64,000 nt of DNA, from NCBI RefSeq assembly GCF_963678635.1, contig NC_087065.1, positions 7,523,209-7,587,208 on the forward strand, given 5' to 3'. Each line of letters starts with the position of its first letter. Positions within the stretch are counted from its first letter, which is position 1. Both the position numbers and the translations under genes were made by a program. Positions 11,101 to 20,700 of this stretch are shown piece after piece. Below the pieces are notes generated by a model. The model was not told the origin of the DNA. It searched no databases and worked only from the letters and a program-made list of their open reading frames with translations. This DNA is from Symsagittifera roscoffensis. Taxonomy: Eukaryota > Xenacoelomorpha > Acoela > Convolutidae.

Positions 11101-14100
11101 CGATATCTTAACGAAGCGGAAAAGAAATACTCAACAAACGAATTGGAAATGTTGGCAGTTGTGTGGGGGGCTGAATACTTTAGAAATTACATACTGGGCC
11201 GAAGTTTTTTGATCGTTACCGATCATAAAGCCTTAATATCCCTTTTGAACGGTAATAACAAGAAAAATAAAACGATGTTTAGTCGTTTAACGCGCTGGTT
11301 AGATCAACTAATTCCTTTTGATTTTCAAATTGAGCATAAACCGGGGGCTAAAATTGGTTTGGCGGACTACTTATCACGTCATCCAAGTAGGGAAGCAACG
11401 CCAATAAGTACGTATGATAATATGTTTACGGTGGCAAAGATCAACCTAATTCGCACTGCGCTTGGCTTTAATACATCCAAGGGACCAAATACATCCAAGG
11501 GACCAATTTGTACAGCGGATAATAAGCATTCTATAAATAGACTGGAAGTTTCGTCACAAAATGACTCGGTAGAGGGCGGAAAAACATGTAAGCGGAAATC
11601 AACCAATCAGATTCAAACACGTGGTTTAAGCCGACGGCTACGCGATATACGCACTGGATTAGTTGGGGCTATTATTCAATCAGAACACAGTTGTTCAAAA
11701 TTATATAAATCCAACTCTCAAAATCCAAATTTACTTAAATCCAGCCCTCAAATTTCAAAAGCAAATATCATTATGGACCGCAGCATGCGCAAATGGCAGA
11801 AATTCCTTAAACAACATCCAAGTCTGAATAGTAGTAGCGACGAAATCGAAGAATTGCCCCCAAATGTATCACTAGAAGCCATTACCAAAGAGACAAGATC
11901 AATACGCACAAATACAACTCTCTCGTTACCCTCGGAATTCAAAGGAGAAACAGTACCACCAGTGGACCCAAACCTTGTATGTATGTCAATTATCCCGCGA
12001 AATTGTAAGATCGTTAACAAAGCTACTTCATTACCTGACCTGTTTAACTTAAAATTCATAGAATCAAATTATGTATCGGACCCCCAACTGAGCGCTATTC
12101 GCTATCTCATTGTTACACAAGATCCGGAAATTCACGAAAAAGTTACTCAAATGAATCGTTATTATGCCCAATTCGTCAATGATTTCTCAGTAAAGGAAAA
12201 CGTAGTTTGGATGGATGATAAGTTAGTAATTCCAATTAACCTTCAGTCAGCAATTAATATCCGAATCCACGCGTACCACCACGGGAAATCAAATATGTTC
12301 GATGCCGCAAAAGATGTCTGGTTTGCCGAAGGGTGCCCTGAATGTACTGCAGCTGGTAAGAACTTAAAGACGTTAATAAATAAAAATCAACTGGGATCGG
12401 TACCGGAACCAATAGAACCAAATGAATCAGTCCAATTAGATTTTTGGGGCCCCATCAATTACTTAAGCGAATCCCCAAAATATGTGCTAGTGGCGGTCGA
12501 CCGGTTCTCTCGTTGGCCATCGGCAATGGTCTGTGGAAATAATCGATCAGACAAAATATTGAAATTCTTGAAGAGCTATATATCAAACCACGGGGTGCCA
12601 CGGAAAATCCACATTGATCAGGGAACTAGTTTCATGTCAAACGCGATTAAAGCTTTTTGTAATGGGGAGGGCATTGAAATCATTAAATCACCGGTAAACG
12701 ACCATCGAGCAACCGGGTGCGTCGAGCGTACCATTGGCAGTCTTAAGAACTCTATCCTTACCTTTGCTCACGAAAAGATTCCTGAACCCATGGAGAAAAT
12801 GGTCGAACGGGCCCTTGGTGCCCTCAGATTCTCAAAAAACTCGACACTTAAAATTTCGCCCTTTGAATCCCATCATGGTAGAGAAGCAAACACAGTTTTA
12901 CGGAATCTTACTAGAAAACCATCGCTGCAAAATTTGGATTGGTCACGGGTTATAAAAACAAAAAATGCTTGTTTAGATGCCACCGATCCTAATGTGCAAG
13001 ATATGCCCCATCCAGCTAATACAAACTGGAGTGTAAGATCAGACCTCGCCTACGATATCAAAAACAGGACCCATGCACGACGCCTTACAGTGGACCAATC
13101 CGCGAATCAAGACGACGAACCGTCAATACTCAGAAGTGCGAACCCCAATGGACAACCGGGACCATCCGGATTGTTGTTTCAGCGAACTGGGAACAAAAAC
13201 CTAAAAAGGTATAGACAAATTCATTCTAAAATTAAATCTGAGAGTACACATACACTAACGTTAGACAATGGGGTTGTGCTTAGGAAATCGGGAGTGGCCA
13301 CGAAGCCCATACCAAAGAAGTCTAAAATTGCAGCCAAATCGGTATTACCGGTACCATCGAGCGAAGTGAAACAGCGAGCCATTCAAACAGCATTACCACC
13401 GCCGACTCCGCGCGAAGTAAAGGAACGATTAGCACAGCGAATTGCGAAAAAGAAACGTGAGAGGACCGGGCGCCGTTTCGAAGATACCGACTCTGAATCA
13501 GAAGACAGCGAGGACTTACCGATTATCTCGGTAAAACGAGCCAAACAGCCTTTAACTACCACCCCTGAATCACCTATAGAACGCTCAGCAGCAACACTAC
13601 CAGAGGCCGAGGTTGGAACTGACCAGGACACCATTCCGGCACAAGGCGGCGAGTTGGATAATCAAAATCCAAGGGAGCAAGGAATGTCCAATCCAGGGGA
13701 CCAGTCGAAGCCGATCACAGCCAGTAGGAAAAAAGGAGCCTCATCAAAGAAAGCAAAGCTGGTCTCATACAGCAGCCAGGGGGAGAGCCAGGACGAGACA
13801 TCATCCACGACGTCTAGAAAAAGCGGGCGCAGAAGAACGGCGGTCACCAAGATTGGGGGCGTAATGATTGACTTCATCAATCAAAACAAGGAAGGAAACA
13901 AGTGAGTTACAAAACTTTCTGAAAAACTGTCCTAACCCAGGGAGAGGGTGAGTCATTAGTGACTTAAAACTCAATTGGTATCACTGCTCAGTGATCTTTT
14001 AGTTGTTAAAAGTTGTCATTATTAAAGTCTAAATTGTATCCAAACATGAAGCTAGTAATTCTTTTCAACCATCTATGATCAATCATTTCAGTCATTAAAG

Positions 14101-17100
14101 TCAACCAGCGAAACCATTTCTACTCAACTAAAGTTTCATTATCGAAGGGGAAGTGTTGTATAGAGTAATTGAGTTCATTTCGAAAGCTGTCAATCAAATG
14201 TTCACTCTTGGTGCTAGACTAATTGATTAGCAGGTGTTTGTCCTTGGAACAGTCTGTCACCCTTGGATACTGTTTCTAACCACTCTTTATGCTAACTTGT
14301 GAGATTAAGTTGACAATCTCTTCTATCGGAATCAACAATTGGACAACGACAGTTTTACCTTCTCGACACATTATATGCAACACCTCGCCGAGATCTATGT
14401 CACAAAATATATAACGCTTGCAAATCGAAAACGCAATGAATACCTAACGCACTGTGATTTTATTGTAATCCTAGAGTATTGATTATTTGAGGGAAGGGCT
14501 ATAACGGCGAAGAGTTGCCATCGTGAGCAAATTACCATTTTTTATTAAAAAGAGGCAAGCATTTTGCACAAAACAATTCAATCTCATTTAAAATTGAGCG
14601 ATTTGATTTCATTAAATTGTTCACACTTGATGACTTAGCTAGTTCCAAATCTATCAACTAAAATGATAAGTTTTTATCAGATTTTCATCGCGACTGGCAC
14701 GCTTGGACCGCAGATAGAGAAACGTTTCGCCAAAAACCCAACATCAGATAAGGGCATCGGAACATCCGACGCACCGCCGGACGAAGGCGCGGAGAACAAC
14801 TCGGAATACAAAAAGAAAGCATTGCTCCATTGGGAGGTGAGTTAAATCGTTGAAAAATGAAGTTCGTAGAAGGCAAATTATTCTCAAAACGGTCCGGAGC
14901 GGAGCTAACACGGCGCATTCGATATCATATGAGATTAAAAGACACAAAACTGGCTTTTTAATCTTTATTTCAAATTATTAATTCACTCTTTTAGGAAACA
15001 GAAAATTCTTCGGCGCAACTTATTGTATTGTTTCAATGTTTCCACAGGTGGTATGCTTTTTGGCAAGTTCGGTGCCCGTGACGTCATAAGCAATTAAAAG
15101 TATAAAGTATTCAGGAATAACTTAGTTGATAACTCATAGGTGAACGACGTTCAAAACTGGCTGAGGTCAAAAGGAGTCTCTGATTTTTTCACCGACGCTT
15201 TCCTGGAGCGAAAAATTGACGGATTTCTACTCGCTTCACTCGGCGAAAAGGAACTGACCGACTATTTGCTGATCGACAAGCGACACATCAGCAAAAAGAT
15301 CCCAGAGCTGGTTCAAGAAAGACTGAAGCAGGATTTGAACAGAGAGGAGGCTTGGCATTGTAGGCTGAGTAACACGAAAGAGAAACCGTCCACAATTTAC
15401 ATCATTTTCGACCCGAAAGACATCGCGATTGCGTTCAACGTACAGAAGTATTTTACTGCAAAAGGTAAAAATTTCACAGAAAAAATTTCGGCTATTAAAT
15501 TTGACTTTTGATTAGTCAGGATTGTTTTGAATACATTAGAAATGTGGGAAAATTTTGTTAACTATGTTGTCACAAAAAGATTTTAAAAGACCAAACCGAA
15601 ATGCCGACCACGCTACCAGCAAGGAGACATTTAAGAGTATCTTTGGAATTTTTTTCAGTCGAACAATTGTGTTTCAGTGTTCAGTGATCTCTTGCCGCTG
15701 AAAAAATATGTGCCAAAAAGGATAGTTTAAGGATTTTTGAGCACTTGACAATTTTTGGGTAGAGAATTTTGACAAAAAGCTTGCATACGTTTTCAACAGT
15801 TTCGTTGTAATGCAGGTCAAAAAAGAATTTTGCCCTCTCAAAATGATTGAGTGACCTGGAAAAATATGCGGACTCTTTTGATGACATAACTCTCGATTCT
15901 CGACGGATCATTTGAATGTACCCTTAATATGAACACAAGATTACTATATTTATCTATTACAGGGTTCAATGTGACATACCATCAGAAACTGGGTGCATCC
16001 AGAGAGGAGTTCCTGATAGCCAATGGACCAATCATGGCCCAGTGCAGCAACTTCCTCGTCATCGTCAGCCAATCAGGAGCCGGCTCTCCCTTTGTGTACA
16101 ACGAAGTAGTGTTTGTCGAGTGGATGGAACGAAACTTGTGCACCATTCTCGTTCGAGAAGAGGCATGTGCTCGTGAAAGCTTACATTTAAAACATATTCA
16201 ATTTCGGGATTGTGGACGCTTCTTTTCTCAAGGATTCGACTTTTGGCTGCCCGATCCTAACATTTTTCTAAATGTGCCTTTGCCATATATACTCATTTTG
16301 AGCGGTAAAGGCGCAATTTTCTTAATAATATTTTCACAAAAATTTTTTTTTAAAAAGCGCCATTTTTGGCCTGTTTTTTTTCTTAAAATTTGCTTGCGGG
16401 CAAAAAAAGTGGTCAAAATAGGGTCTTCAAAGTGATTTTTGAGAGCTCTGAAAATCAATTTGGTCACTTGGAAAAAGTCGAAAAAAATGTTCGAGATTTT
16501 TTGAAAATTCGCCTTCCTCTTCGAGAATCTTAAATGCGCCACTGCCCTGAAAGGATCCTCAGCAATATCTTAATTGATTTTCAAATTTAATACAGCTGTT
16601 AAATTTACAGGGAATCGAGTCCAAAATGAGACCAGGTCTGAAAGCCATCCTTCAAGACAAACCTGCAGCCACTTTAAACATGTCATCATTTGGTCAGGAC
16701 ATGGAAGTAGTGGAGTACCTGGTCACTCCTGCGAACCCTATTCCCTCCAATGTAGTCCTCCAGCAAGAGTATGTTTATATGTTGACTGAAAATATCAGGT
16801 TCCTGGTGGACTTCCTGGAGTCCAGTTCCTTCGGAGACTTGGATGCGAACTCGGCGATTCCCTCTGTATTTATCAGTTATCATTGGGATATTCAGGTAAG
16901 CATGCACTTATCAGAACATCATCTTATAAGACCAATAAAATTGTCTTGCCGAGGAAAAGAAACAACATTGTAGCTGTTCATCTCATTAGCGAGAACCTTT
17001 GTTCTGCATCTGATTAAGACCTACATGTACTTTCTGGTATTTTTTGGGCTGAGAATTGTTACCTCACCTTCGCAAGTACTGATCACGAACCTCGAACCAC

Positions 17101-17783
17101 CTTTCTTATCACCCATTATAATGCAGCGCAGAAAATAAACCAATGGGAAGTTTAAACTAGAAGAGACTTTAGGTTTCTATTTGTGGTGATTTTCTGTGAT
17201 ATTCAGCTTAAGCAATCCGTGCCAAAACACCTAAGCTTGCCTAAGATAGCCGCGTTGAACATTTACAAGCATTATTCTTTGATAAATCTGGATTACAATC
17301 ATAGCTTACAAGAACCTTTTTAAGGTGCAAGCTTACAAACTGTCTGAACTTCTGCAGTACTACGGGATCCCAAGCTGGGCAGATTTCAGTTCAGCAGCCA
17401 CTCCTCAGAGAAGCCAACCTTCTTCCTCTAAAGGGTCGTCAAGCAGCCACGCCTCCAAACCCTTCGAACCCGCCAAACTCGACAACCTTCAGAATCAAAT
17501 CATCAGGAACATCCGAAAATGCACTGTTGTTCTGTGTTGTTTCTCGGAAGAGTATTCACACTCGAGTAATTGTCACAAAGATCTCTATACAGCCATGACA
17601 GTCGGCAAACCTATCATTCCAGTTTTGTTGACAAACACGAAGTTTCCGCCCGAAGCCCCGGCTGAGGTTCGAACTCTGATGCAAAAATACACAGAAAGAG
17701 TTCTGGATTTGTCAACTGGCAGGCTGTTGCAACAGAATTTGCCGAAGCTTGTTCAGACTATTCACAGAGTCAATAATCTGTGA
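7102..17783 (+). CDS. TIR-SAM-TIR-TIR protein, seven exons
   Basis: Exons: 7102-7433, 7975-8146, 14681-14836, 15140-15464, 15963-16162, 16611-16895 and 17325-17783. All junctions keep frame. Introns are GT-AG except the fifth, where either a GC donor at 16163 or a GT donor at 16151 fits. The predicted protein is about 642 aa: TIR1 (about 38-168), a linker, a SAM domain (about 221-285), TIR2 (about 303-415) and TIR3 (about 480-642). TIR domains are signalling or NAD-cleaving modules and SAM domains oligomerise, a combination known from SARM1. Here the order differs, there is no ARM-repeat region, and TIRs flank the SAM. TIR1 and TIR2 keep a glutamate where the SARM1 catalytic Glu lies (E116, E376); TIR3 has Asp (D576). 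The ATG at 7102 has a good context (ACAATGG). A cytosolic enzyme or immune adaptor is inferred. Confidence 0.8.
7470..7573 (-). repeat. Truncated CAGGGGC-type short dispersed repeat
   Basis: It ends with the complement of CAGGGGC..GATTTTG..TTTTCTCGAG. The same terminus occurs at 16549, 18947, 31160 and 42336. Only the conserved end and about 100 bp are recognisable. A 12-base C run sits inside it. Confidence 0.5.
8200..8414 (+). repeat. 5' LTR of the plus-strand Gypsy element
   Basis: It begins TGTTGTATAGAG and ends CTTCTCGACA. It differs from the 3' LTR by G/A in CATTTCGGAAGC and by T/C in GGAATTAAC. At 215 bp it is short for this class. No obvious TATA box was seen. Confidence 0.95.
8414..9388 (+). 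CDS. gag: Gag protein of the plus-strand Gypsy element
   Basis: This is a 324-residue reading frame whose ATG straddles the LTR/primer-site boundary. The middle (about residues 110-215) has the helical, charged pattern of Gypsy-type capsid proteins, including an LEQFHSVLSGLA segment and a following LRDVFIV segment. The C-terminal third is Gly/Arg-rich (GRGSYQGRGLYRGR), fitting RNA binding. The zinc knuckles expected at the Gag C-terminus are not in this frame. They are encoded in the -1 frame from about 9238, so nucleocapsid is made only if ribosomes shift before there, or else the copy carries an indel. Overlap with the pol frame is 9004-9388. Confidence 0.8.
   Translation: MAQPAGSGGGKNPLGITGFWPAKCTEPPMLWEFWINRFQWGMVAKHSLNPMNFYFAATLTEAQITDLPAEVDGKNRRVSEQVLISNLYLCLGEKGQDELHQRRPHLDLQTIRYPRMIDALETEFKKERNETYETYQLLSRKQFINESLEQFHSVLSGLAARCNFGTLEDRILRDVFIVNMNNRDAQKELCRSTKTPEEVYRIALSYERGNKYASSYVATGPVGAPGSSSGGGGIQIKSEPVGIIRGGYRNNLARGRGSYQGRGLYRGRNLPITTNVITAINKISPGNTWTDAQQRGLHAVFATKLAISIEPAGENVETSGDREP
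8415..8432 (+). promoter_or_regulatory. Putative tRNA primer-binding site, nested in gag
   Basis: TGGCGCAGCCAGCAGGAT follows the LTR with no gap and starts with the TGG expected from pairing with a tRNA CCA end. The tRNA identity was not determined. The last A of the LTR plus the TG of this site forms the ATG of the gag reading frame, so the site is also coding sequence. Confidence 0.6.
9277..13905 (+). CDS. pol: Pol polyprotein of the plus-strand Gypsy element (zinc knuckles, protease, RT, RNase H, integrase)
   Basis: The frame is open from 9004 and lies -1 to gag; numbering here starts at 9277. Zinc-knuckle cysteines lie at and just upstream of the start (a canonical CX2CX4HX4C at residues 11-24). 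The protease has a DSG active site (residues 119-121) and an IIGRD motif further on. RT carries the catalytic FIDD (433-436), a variant of YxDD. RNase H has its DAS at 583. The integrase has an HHCC zinc-binding region (from about 998) and D1055, D1114 and E1150, the last pair 35 residues apart as in active integrases. The C-terminal 250 residues are charged, Ser-rich and not a recognisable chromodomain. No stop interrupts the 1,542 codons, so enzyme activity is plausible. Confidence 0.93.
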   Translation: MDRCPAKGITCSFCHKIGHFDRTCRGKRGNQRGQGAVGMIRENGDNHHLENSADEEASQHASSLGWVNKNPVVHSWDSSSSDGDYMVMAIKRKRVTELKVAGAQLPIKVNGKPTRVWIDSGSPISIFTIGELRKTLGTSGVKLDNLTEEDNAFRDYGNNPLQMIGTMAVTIQSNGWKIHARIKVIGGNRPSIIGRDLMPQLGLQLVQQSPGDHIMSIEEGSQDALEPEGELDSWQTYFSKQFSNFFSRVGKIRNYKVQAEFFENLTPVQQKGRRVPISLQEKVDAEIDKLLKQGHFEKLSECSDKYFVSPIVITVKKDGSVKLALESRELNKQVHKNKYQMPNIEELMDTVGQTISEKKQGDIYFTTMDLTYAYGQLPLNAETSIQCNFSLIGGRSTGTYRFKTGFYGLTTMPAEFQRAMDCILAEYPQAHAFIDDILVVTKGTAIDHIATVEKILKKLDRENMSLKLTKCKFAQRECEWLGHKITPSGITPLVRKTEPIEALTPPRTLSQLKSFMGSIHSLHKYLPASAESSAPLRPLLSKNNEYIWTPECQNAFEHLKKHVSNIVELRHFDIHKDIRIVCDASHNGLGAVLEQLGPEGWRPISFASRYLNEAEKKYSTNELEMLAVVWGAEYFRNYILGRSFLIVTDHKALISLLNGNNKKNKTMFSRLTRWLDQLIPFDFQIEHKPGAKIGLADYLSRHPSREATPISTYDNMFTVAKINLIRTALGFNTSKGPNTSKGPICTADNKHSINRLEVSSQNDSVEGGKTCKRKSTNQIQTRGLSRRLRDIRTGLVGAIIQSEHSCSKLYKSNSQNPNLLKSSPQISKANIIMDRSMRKWQKFLKQHPSLNSSSDEIEELPPNVSLEAITKETRSIRTNTTLSLPSEFKGETVPPVDPNLVCMSIIPRNCKIVNKATSLPDLFNLKFIESNYVSDPQLSAIRYLIVTQDPEIHEKVTQMNRYYAQFVNDFSVKENVVWMDDKLVIPINLQSAINIRIHAYHHGKSNMFDAAKDVWFAEGCPECTAAGKNLKTLINKNQLGSVPEPIEPNESVQLDFWGPINYLSESPKYVLVAVDRFSRWPSAMVCGNNRSDKILKFLKSYISNHGVPRKIHIDQGTSFMSNAIKAFCNGEGIEIIKSPVNDHRATGCVERTIGSLKNSILTFAHEKIPEPMEKMVERALGALRFSKNSTLKISPFESHHGREANTVLRNLTRKPSLQNLDWSRVIKTKNACLDATDPNVQDMPHPANTNWSVRSDLAYDIKNRTHARRLTVDQSANQDDEPSILRSANPNGQPGPSGLLFQRTGNKNLKRYRQIHSKIKSESTHTLTLDNGVVLRKSGVATKPIPKKSKIAAKSVLPVPSSEVKQRAIQTALPPPTPREVKERLAQRIAKKKRERTGRRFEDTDSESEDSEDLPIISVKRAKQPLTTTPESPIERSAATLPEAEVGTDQDTIPAQGGELDNQNPREQGMSNPGDQSKPITASRKKGASSKKAKLVSYSSQGESQDETSSTTSRKSGRRRTAVTKIGGVMIDFINQNKEGNK
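14144..14153 (+). promoter_or_regulatory. Polypurine tract
   Basis: GAAGGGGAAG directly precedes the 3' LTR, the expected place for the plus-strand DNA primer. About 240 bp of non-coding sequence separates it from the pol stop at 13905. Confidence 0.75.
14154..14368 (+). repeat. 3' LTR of the plus-strand Gypsy element
   Basis: This 215-bp repeat is nearly identical to 8200-8414 and is followed by the target-site copy CATT at 14369-14372. Confidence 0.95.
14681..14836 (+). CDS. Exon 3 of the TIR-SAM gene: linker
   Basis: A phase 0/0 exon of 52 codons between TTATCAG and GAG|GTGAGT. It encodes a charged, low-complexity linker between TIR1 and the SAM domain. Matching phases and clean splice sites support it; there is no domain signal of its own. 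Confidence 0.6.
15140..15464 (+). CDS. Exon 4 of the TIR-SAM gene: SAM domain and start of TIR2
   Basis: It starts after CATAG and opens with VNDVQNWLRSKGVSDFF, the first helix of a SAM fold. LLASLGEKELTDYLLIDKR follows and then the long C-terminal helix ending near QERLKQDL. The last 25 residues (STIYIIFDPKD) are strand A of the second TIR. The donor is AAAG|GTAAAA in phase 1. Confidence 0.8.
15963..16162 (+). CDS. Exon 5 of the TIR-SAM gene: core of TIR2
   Basis: It begins after ATTACAG, completes the split Gly codon, and encodes NFLVIVSQSG (core strand) and FVYNEVVFVEWM, whose first Glu (E376) is in the catalytic position. The 3' end is uncertain: a GC donor (GAG|GCATGT at 16163) or a GT donor (CTC|GTTCGA at 16151) would both join in frame to exon 6. 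Downstream coding-like sequence to 16435 is intron, part of it a diverged CAGGGGC-type repeat. Confidence 0.7.
16265..16549 (-). repeat. Diverged CAGGGGC-type dispersed repeat in intron 5
   Basis: It shares the inner motif GAAAATCAATTTGGTC and the terminal TCGAGAA..CC.CTG end with copies at 18725-18947 and 30905-31160. It is diverged, and the left end is approximate. Confidence 0.4.
16611..16895 (+). CDS. Exon 6 of the TIR-SAM gene: TIR2-TIR3 junction
   Basis: A phase 0/0 exon (TTTACAG and CAG|GTAAGC), 95 codons. It encodes the end of TIR2, a linker and strand A of the third TIR (SVFISYHWD). The join to exon 7 at residue 490/491 is unambiguous. Confidence 0.8.
17325..17783 (+). CDS. Exon 7 of the TIR-SAM gene: TIR3 and stop
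   Basis: It opens after TTTAAG with VQAYKLSELLQYYGIPSW, typical of helix A and strand B of a TIR. A Ser-rich insert (about residues 514-538) follows, then KCTVVLCCFS and GKPIIPVLLT core strands. The catalytic Glu position reads NCHKDLY, so Asp replaces Glu. The TGA is at 17781-17783. An AATATAAAA stretch at about 17858 could serve as a weak poly(A) signal. Confidence 0.8.
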   Translation: MQAYKLSELLQYYGIPSWADFSSAATPQRSQPSSSKGSSSSHASKPFEPAKLDNLQNQIIRNIRKCTVVLCCFSEEYSHSSNCHKDLYTAMTVGKPIIPVLLTNTKFPPEAPAEVRTLMQKYTERVLDLSTGRLLQQNLPKLVQTIHRVNNL

Positions 17784-20700
17784 TTTACAACGAAAAACGA
17801 TAGTTGACATCATCGCATAATCATCAAGTTTCCAATACGAAATTGGACAGCAAATTTTAATATAAAATTACCATTTTGTTAGCATTTCATTACACAATTT
17901 GTGAAAAAGGCAACTTTTTAAATTCCAGTCAAGTTTGCTAAGACAACATAAGCTTAGAATGCTGCTGAAATTCTAAGAAAATGGAAACTTTAGTTTTTGT
18001 CACTTTCGCTTTAAGAAGAACGAATTTTAAATTGAAATGCGCGGAGCCCAAAAGACAGCATAAATTGAGTTTTTTTTTTTCACATGAAATCGGGTTTTTA
18101 AACGAGTGAGCATACTAGAACAACACTTTCTGAGCAAATTGACATTTATTGCACTACGAGACCTGGATAGGTGCACAATTTGGAGTGTTTAGGTCTCTGG
18201 CATCTAGAGACAAGTGTTAAAACGTGTTAATTATTTTTGGAACGATTAAAGAAAACAAAGAAAGATCAAACAGGGCGTCCTTATTGCGGAATCAGCCTAT
18301 AATTCACACAATACATAGTTTCACCTAGTAATGTACACTAAAATTGGACACACTGAACATGAGCATTCGAGCGTTCGCTATTCGAAACAAGGATGACGTG
18401 CTCCTGTGCTATTATCACAGAAGGCTCCGACCACATAATTAAAAAAATAATGTTTGTTCGAAATTAAAGGTTTCTGAATGTACGGAGGAGAGAGAAGAAA
18501 CTTATCCAAAAAAACTTCTGCTGAGTTCTTTAAAGTACAAACTTTGTTGCAAATACGATTATTGTTGCAATTCAATTAACTGCCTTATTGTTGCAATTCA
18601 AAACACTCGAAAAATGAAAACCCAAAAAAGACTGCTGCAACTACAATAAGTGTTGCAAATCAGCAGACTACACTTCAGTGTCAAATTTAGGGGAAAGGGT
18701 GGGGGGGGTGGATGTTCTTTTTTTCAGGGATTTGACCCCTTCACTACTATTTTGTATTGGCCAACTGACCCCAAAAACGCGCCTTTTTGGACAAACCCTT
18801 TTAGCGGCGCATAACTTTTTGTCTAAATAGGTTCTTTATATTGTTCTGCGATTGCTCAGAAATTCAATTTGGTCGACAAAAAAATTCAACAAAACTTTTG
18901 AAAAAACTTTTGAACTTACGCTCGAGAAAATCCTAGATCAGCCCCTGCTGCAATTGTTGATGCAACTTCAATTATTGTTGCAATTCATTGTAAAAACCAA
19001 AAATTGAAACTAAAAAAACTGTTGTTCAAATTACAGTTTTTGTAGCAATCCAGTAATTTACAATTATTGCTACCACGACACGTATGATTGCAGATCAAAA
19101 CATAAATAGAAATTTTTTTGAAAGTTTGTATCTGGTTTTATCAAACTAAACTCCTAACTGAACTTCAGAGTAAAAAATTGCAAAATCAAATTGCTAACTT
19201 AAAATAATCCTTTTTTATCAACAAGATTGGCCAATTTTTGTGCAATTAGATCAGAAAGTTCTGGGCACACAATTGACAAAACACTACTTTTCAATGTTTT
19301 TTGAATCACGACTGTAAGAGTTTTAATACAATATATCACTCGATCTATGCTGATGAAAATTTGTGTTACCTGATTTCACGTTAAGAAATCCATTTCAAAA
19401 ACCAGCAAGAATATCCAGTTGATGCTGACAAAATAAAGAAAATGATTCTTTTTTCAGTCTTGTGTTTTTTATTTGTGTTACGAGAAAAACCGAACGAAAT
19501 TTTTGCAAATAATTTTGATTTTCTTTAAAAAGTTTTAATATGAAGAAAGCTTAGAAAAACTTCAAAAACTCTCAATGAAATAAAACTTAGTTATCACTGC
19601 TCAATTTGAATTATAAAAAGTGGACTGTAATAGGCCTATTATGAGCGTGCTCGCTCACTTTATTTGAGCAAAATTAGAGAAAAAAAATCATGAATTCAAT
19701 TCTTTTTTTTTCAACACCGAGAAATTTGCTCGTAACTTTTTCAAGTCGTTCGAACTGCAAATGTAAAGGAGTTCAAGTAAATCACTCCATAAATATGTTT
19801 ATCTGATATTCTGCGTGAAAAACTAAAAATTTTGAAACACACTCGAGTAAAAAGTTCTTCCCCACTTCCAGAGATCGGAAAAAAAATAAAACCCACTCAA
19901 AGGCAAACTTTCGCCCCTTTTTCACTGGTCGGCTCATAAACACAAAGTTAAACAAGTTAAACAAAACTTTCATGTATTTTTTGTTATTCATTTTTCGAAG
20001 ACAACGTTTGTCGATTCTGCCGAATTCACTAACGAACCATTTAATTTTATAGTTCTTTCTTCACACCAGACAATAAAGTGACTTTTTATGATTTTTAGGT
20101 TAGTCGAACATTCTGTGCCACTTGAGCAGCAATCGACGATCCTCGTTATCCTCTCTGTATTTGCTCACAGCAGTAAGCTCCTGATTCCGAGAAATTTTTT
20201 TTCCTCTAATTTCTTATGAAAATTCAAAACTATTACTACGTATGACCAAGAGAATTTAAAAAAAATTAGAAAAATTAGTGGTTTTTGAGTATGCAGATTA
20301 AATTTATTTTTATTAAATTACAGCTGGTAGTTAAATCAGCATGACAGACAGGAAAAAATTATATTGAAAAACTAAGTTGAGAAAGTCTACGACGAGCTCA
20401 ATTTTCGGAAACTTAAATTGAAAAAGGTGCAACTTACTTCAATTTCTAAATAAATAAGATCCTCTAAATAATTTGGAGTCAAGTCATCCAAATACAGAAA
20501 AAACCGATATTAAGATCGACTGAGTTATGCAGTATCAAAAAACCGCATTTAAAATAATCACCCAGTTACATTTAAAAAACTTGTCTAAGAAAAACGCCTT
20601 AAAATCCACATAGAACTTTTGAGAAATTATCTAACCTCGGTTAATAACAAATCCACTAAAAGCTATAAATCTGAGGTAAGGATGTTGTTGACAGTTACCC

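Larger units (their letters stand above)
8196..14372 (+). mobile_element. Complete Ty3/Gypsy-type LTR retrotransposon in intron 2 of the TIR-SAM gene
   Basis: The element (8200-14368, 6.17 kb) has two 215-bp LTRs with TG...CA ends, 2 differences between them (about 99% identity), and a 4-bp target duplication CATT (8196-8199 and 14369-14372). A primer-binding site abuts the 5' LTR and a purine tract abuts the 3' LTR. The gag and pol frames are long and largely intact. Pol order is protease, RT, RNase H, integrase, which defines the Gypsy order. It lies in the same orientation as the host gene and inside an intron, so the host frame is preserved. High LTR identity indicates a recent insertion. 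Confidence 0.95.

Noticed and set aside
16163-16435. Continuation of exon 5 of the TIR-SAM gene to the stop at 16435
   Set aside because: The sequence turns into a non-conserved Phe/Lys-rich translation of intron and repeat, while exon 6 gives a proper continuation.
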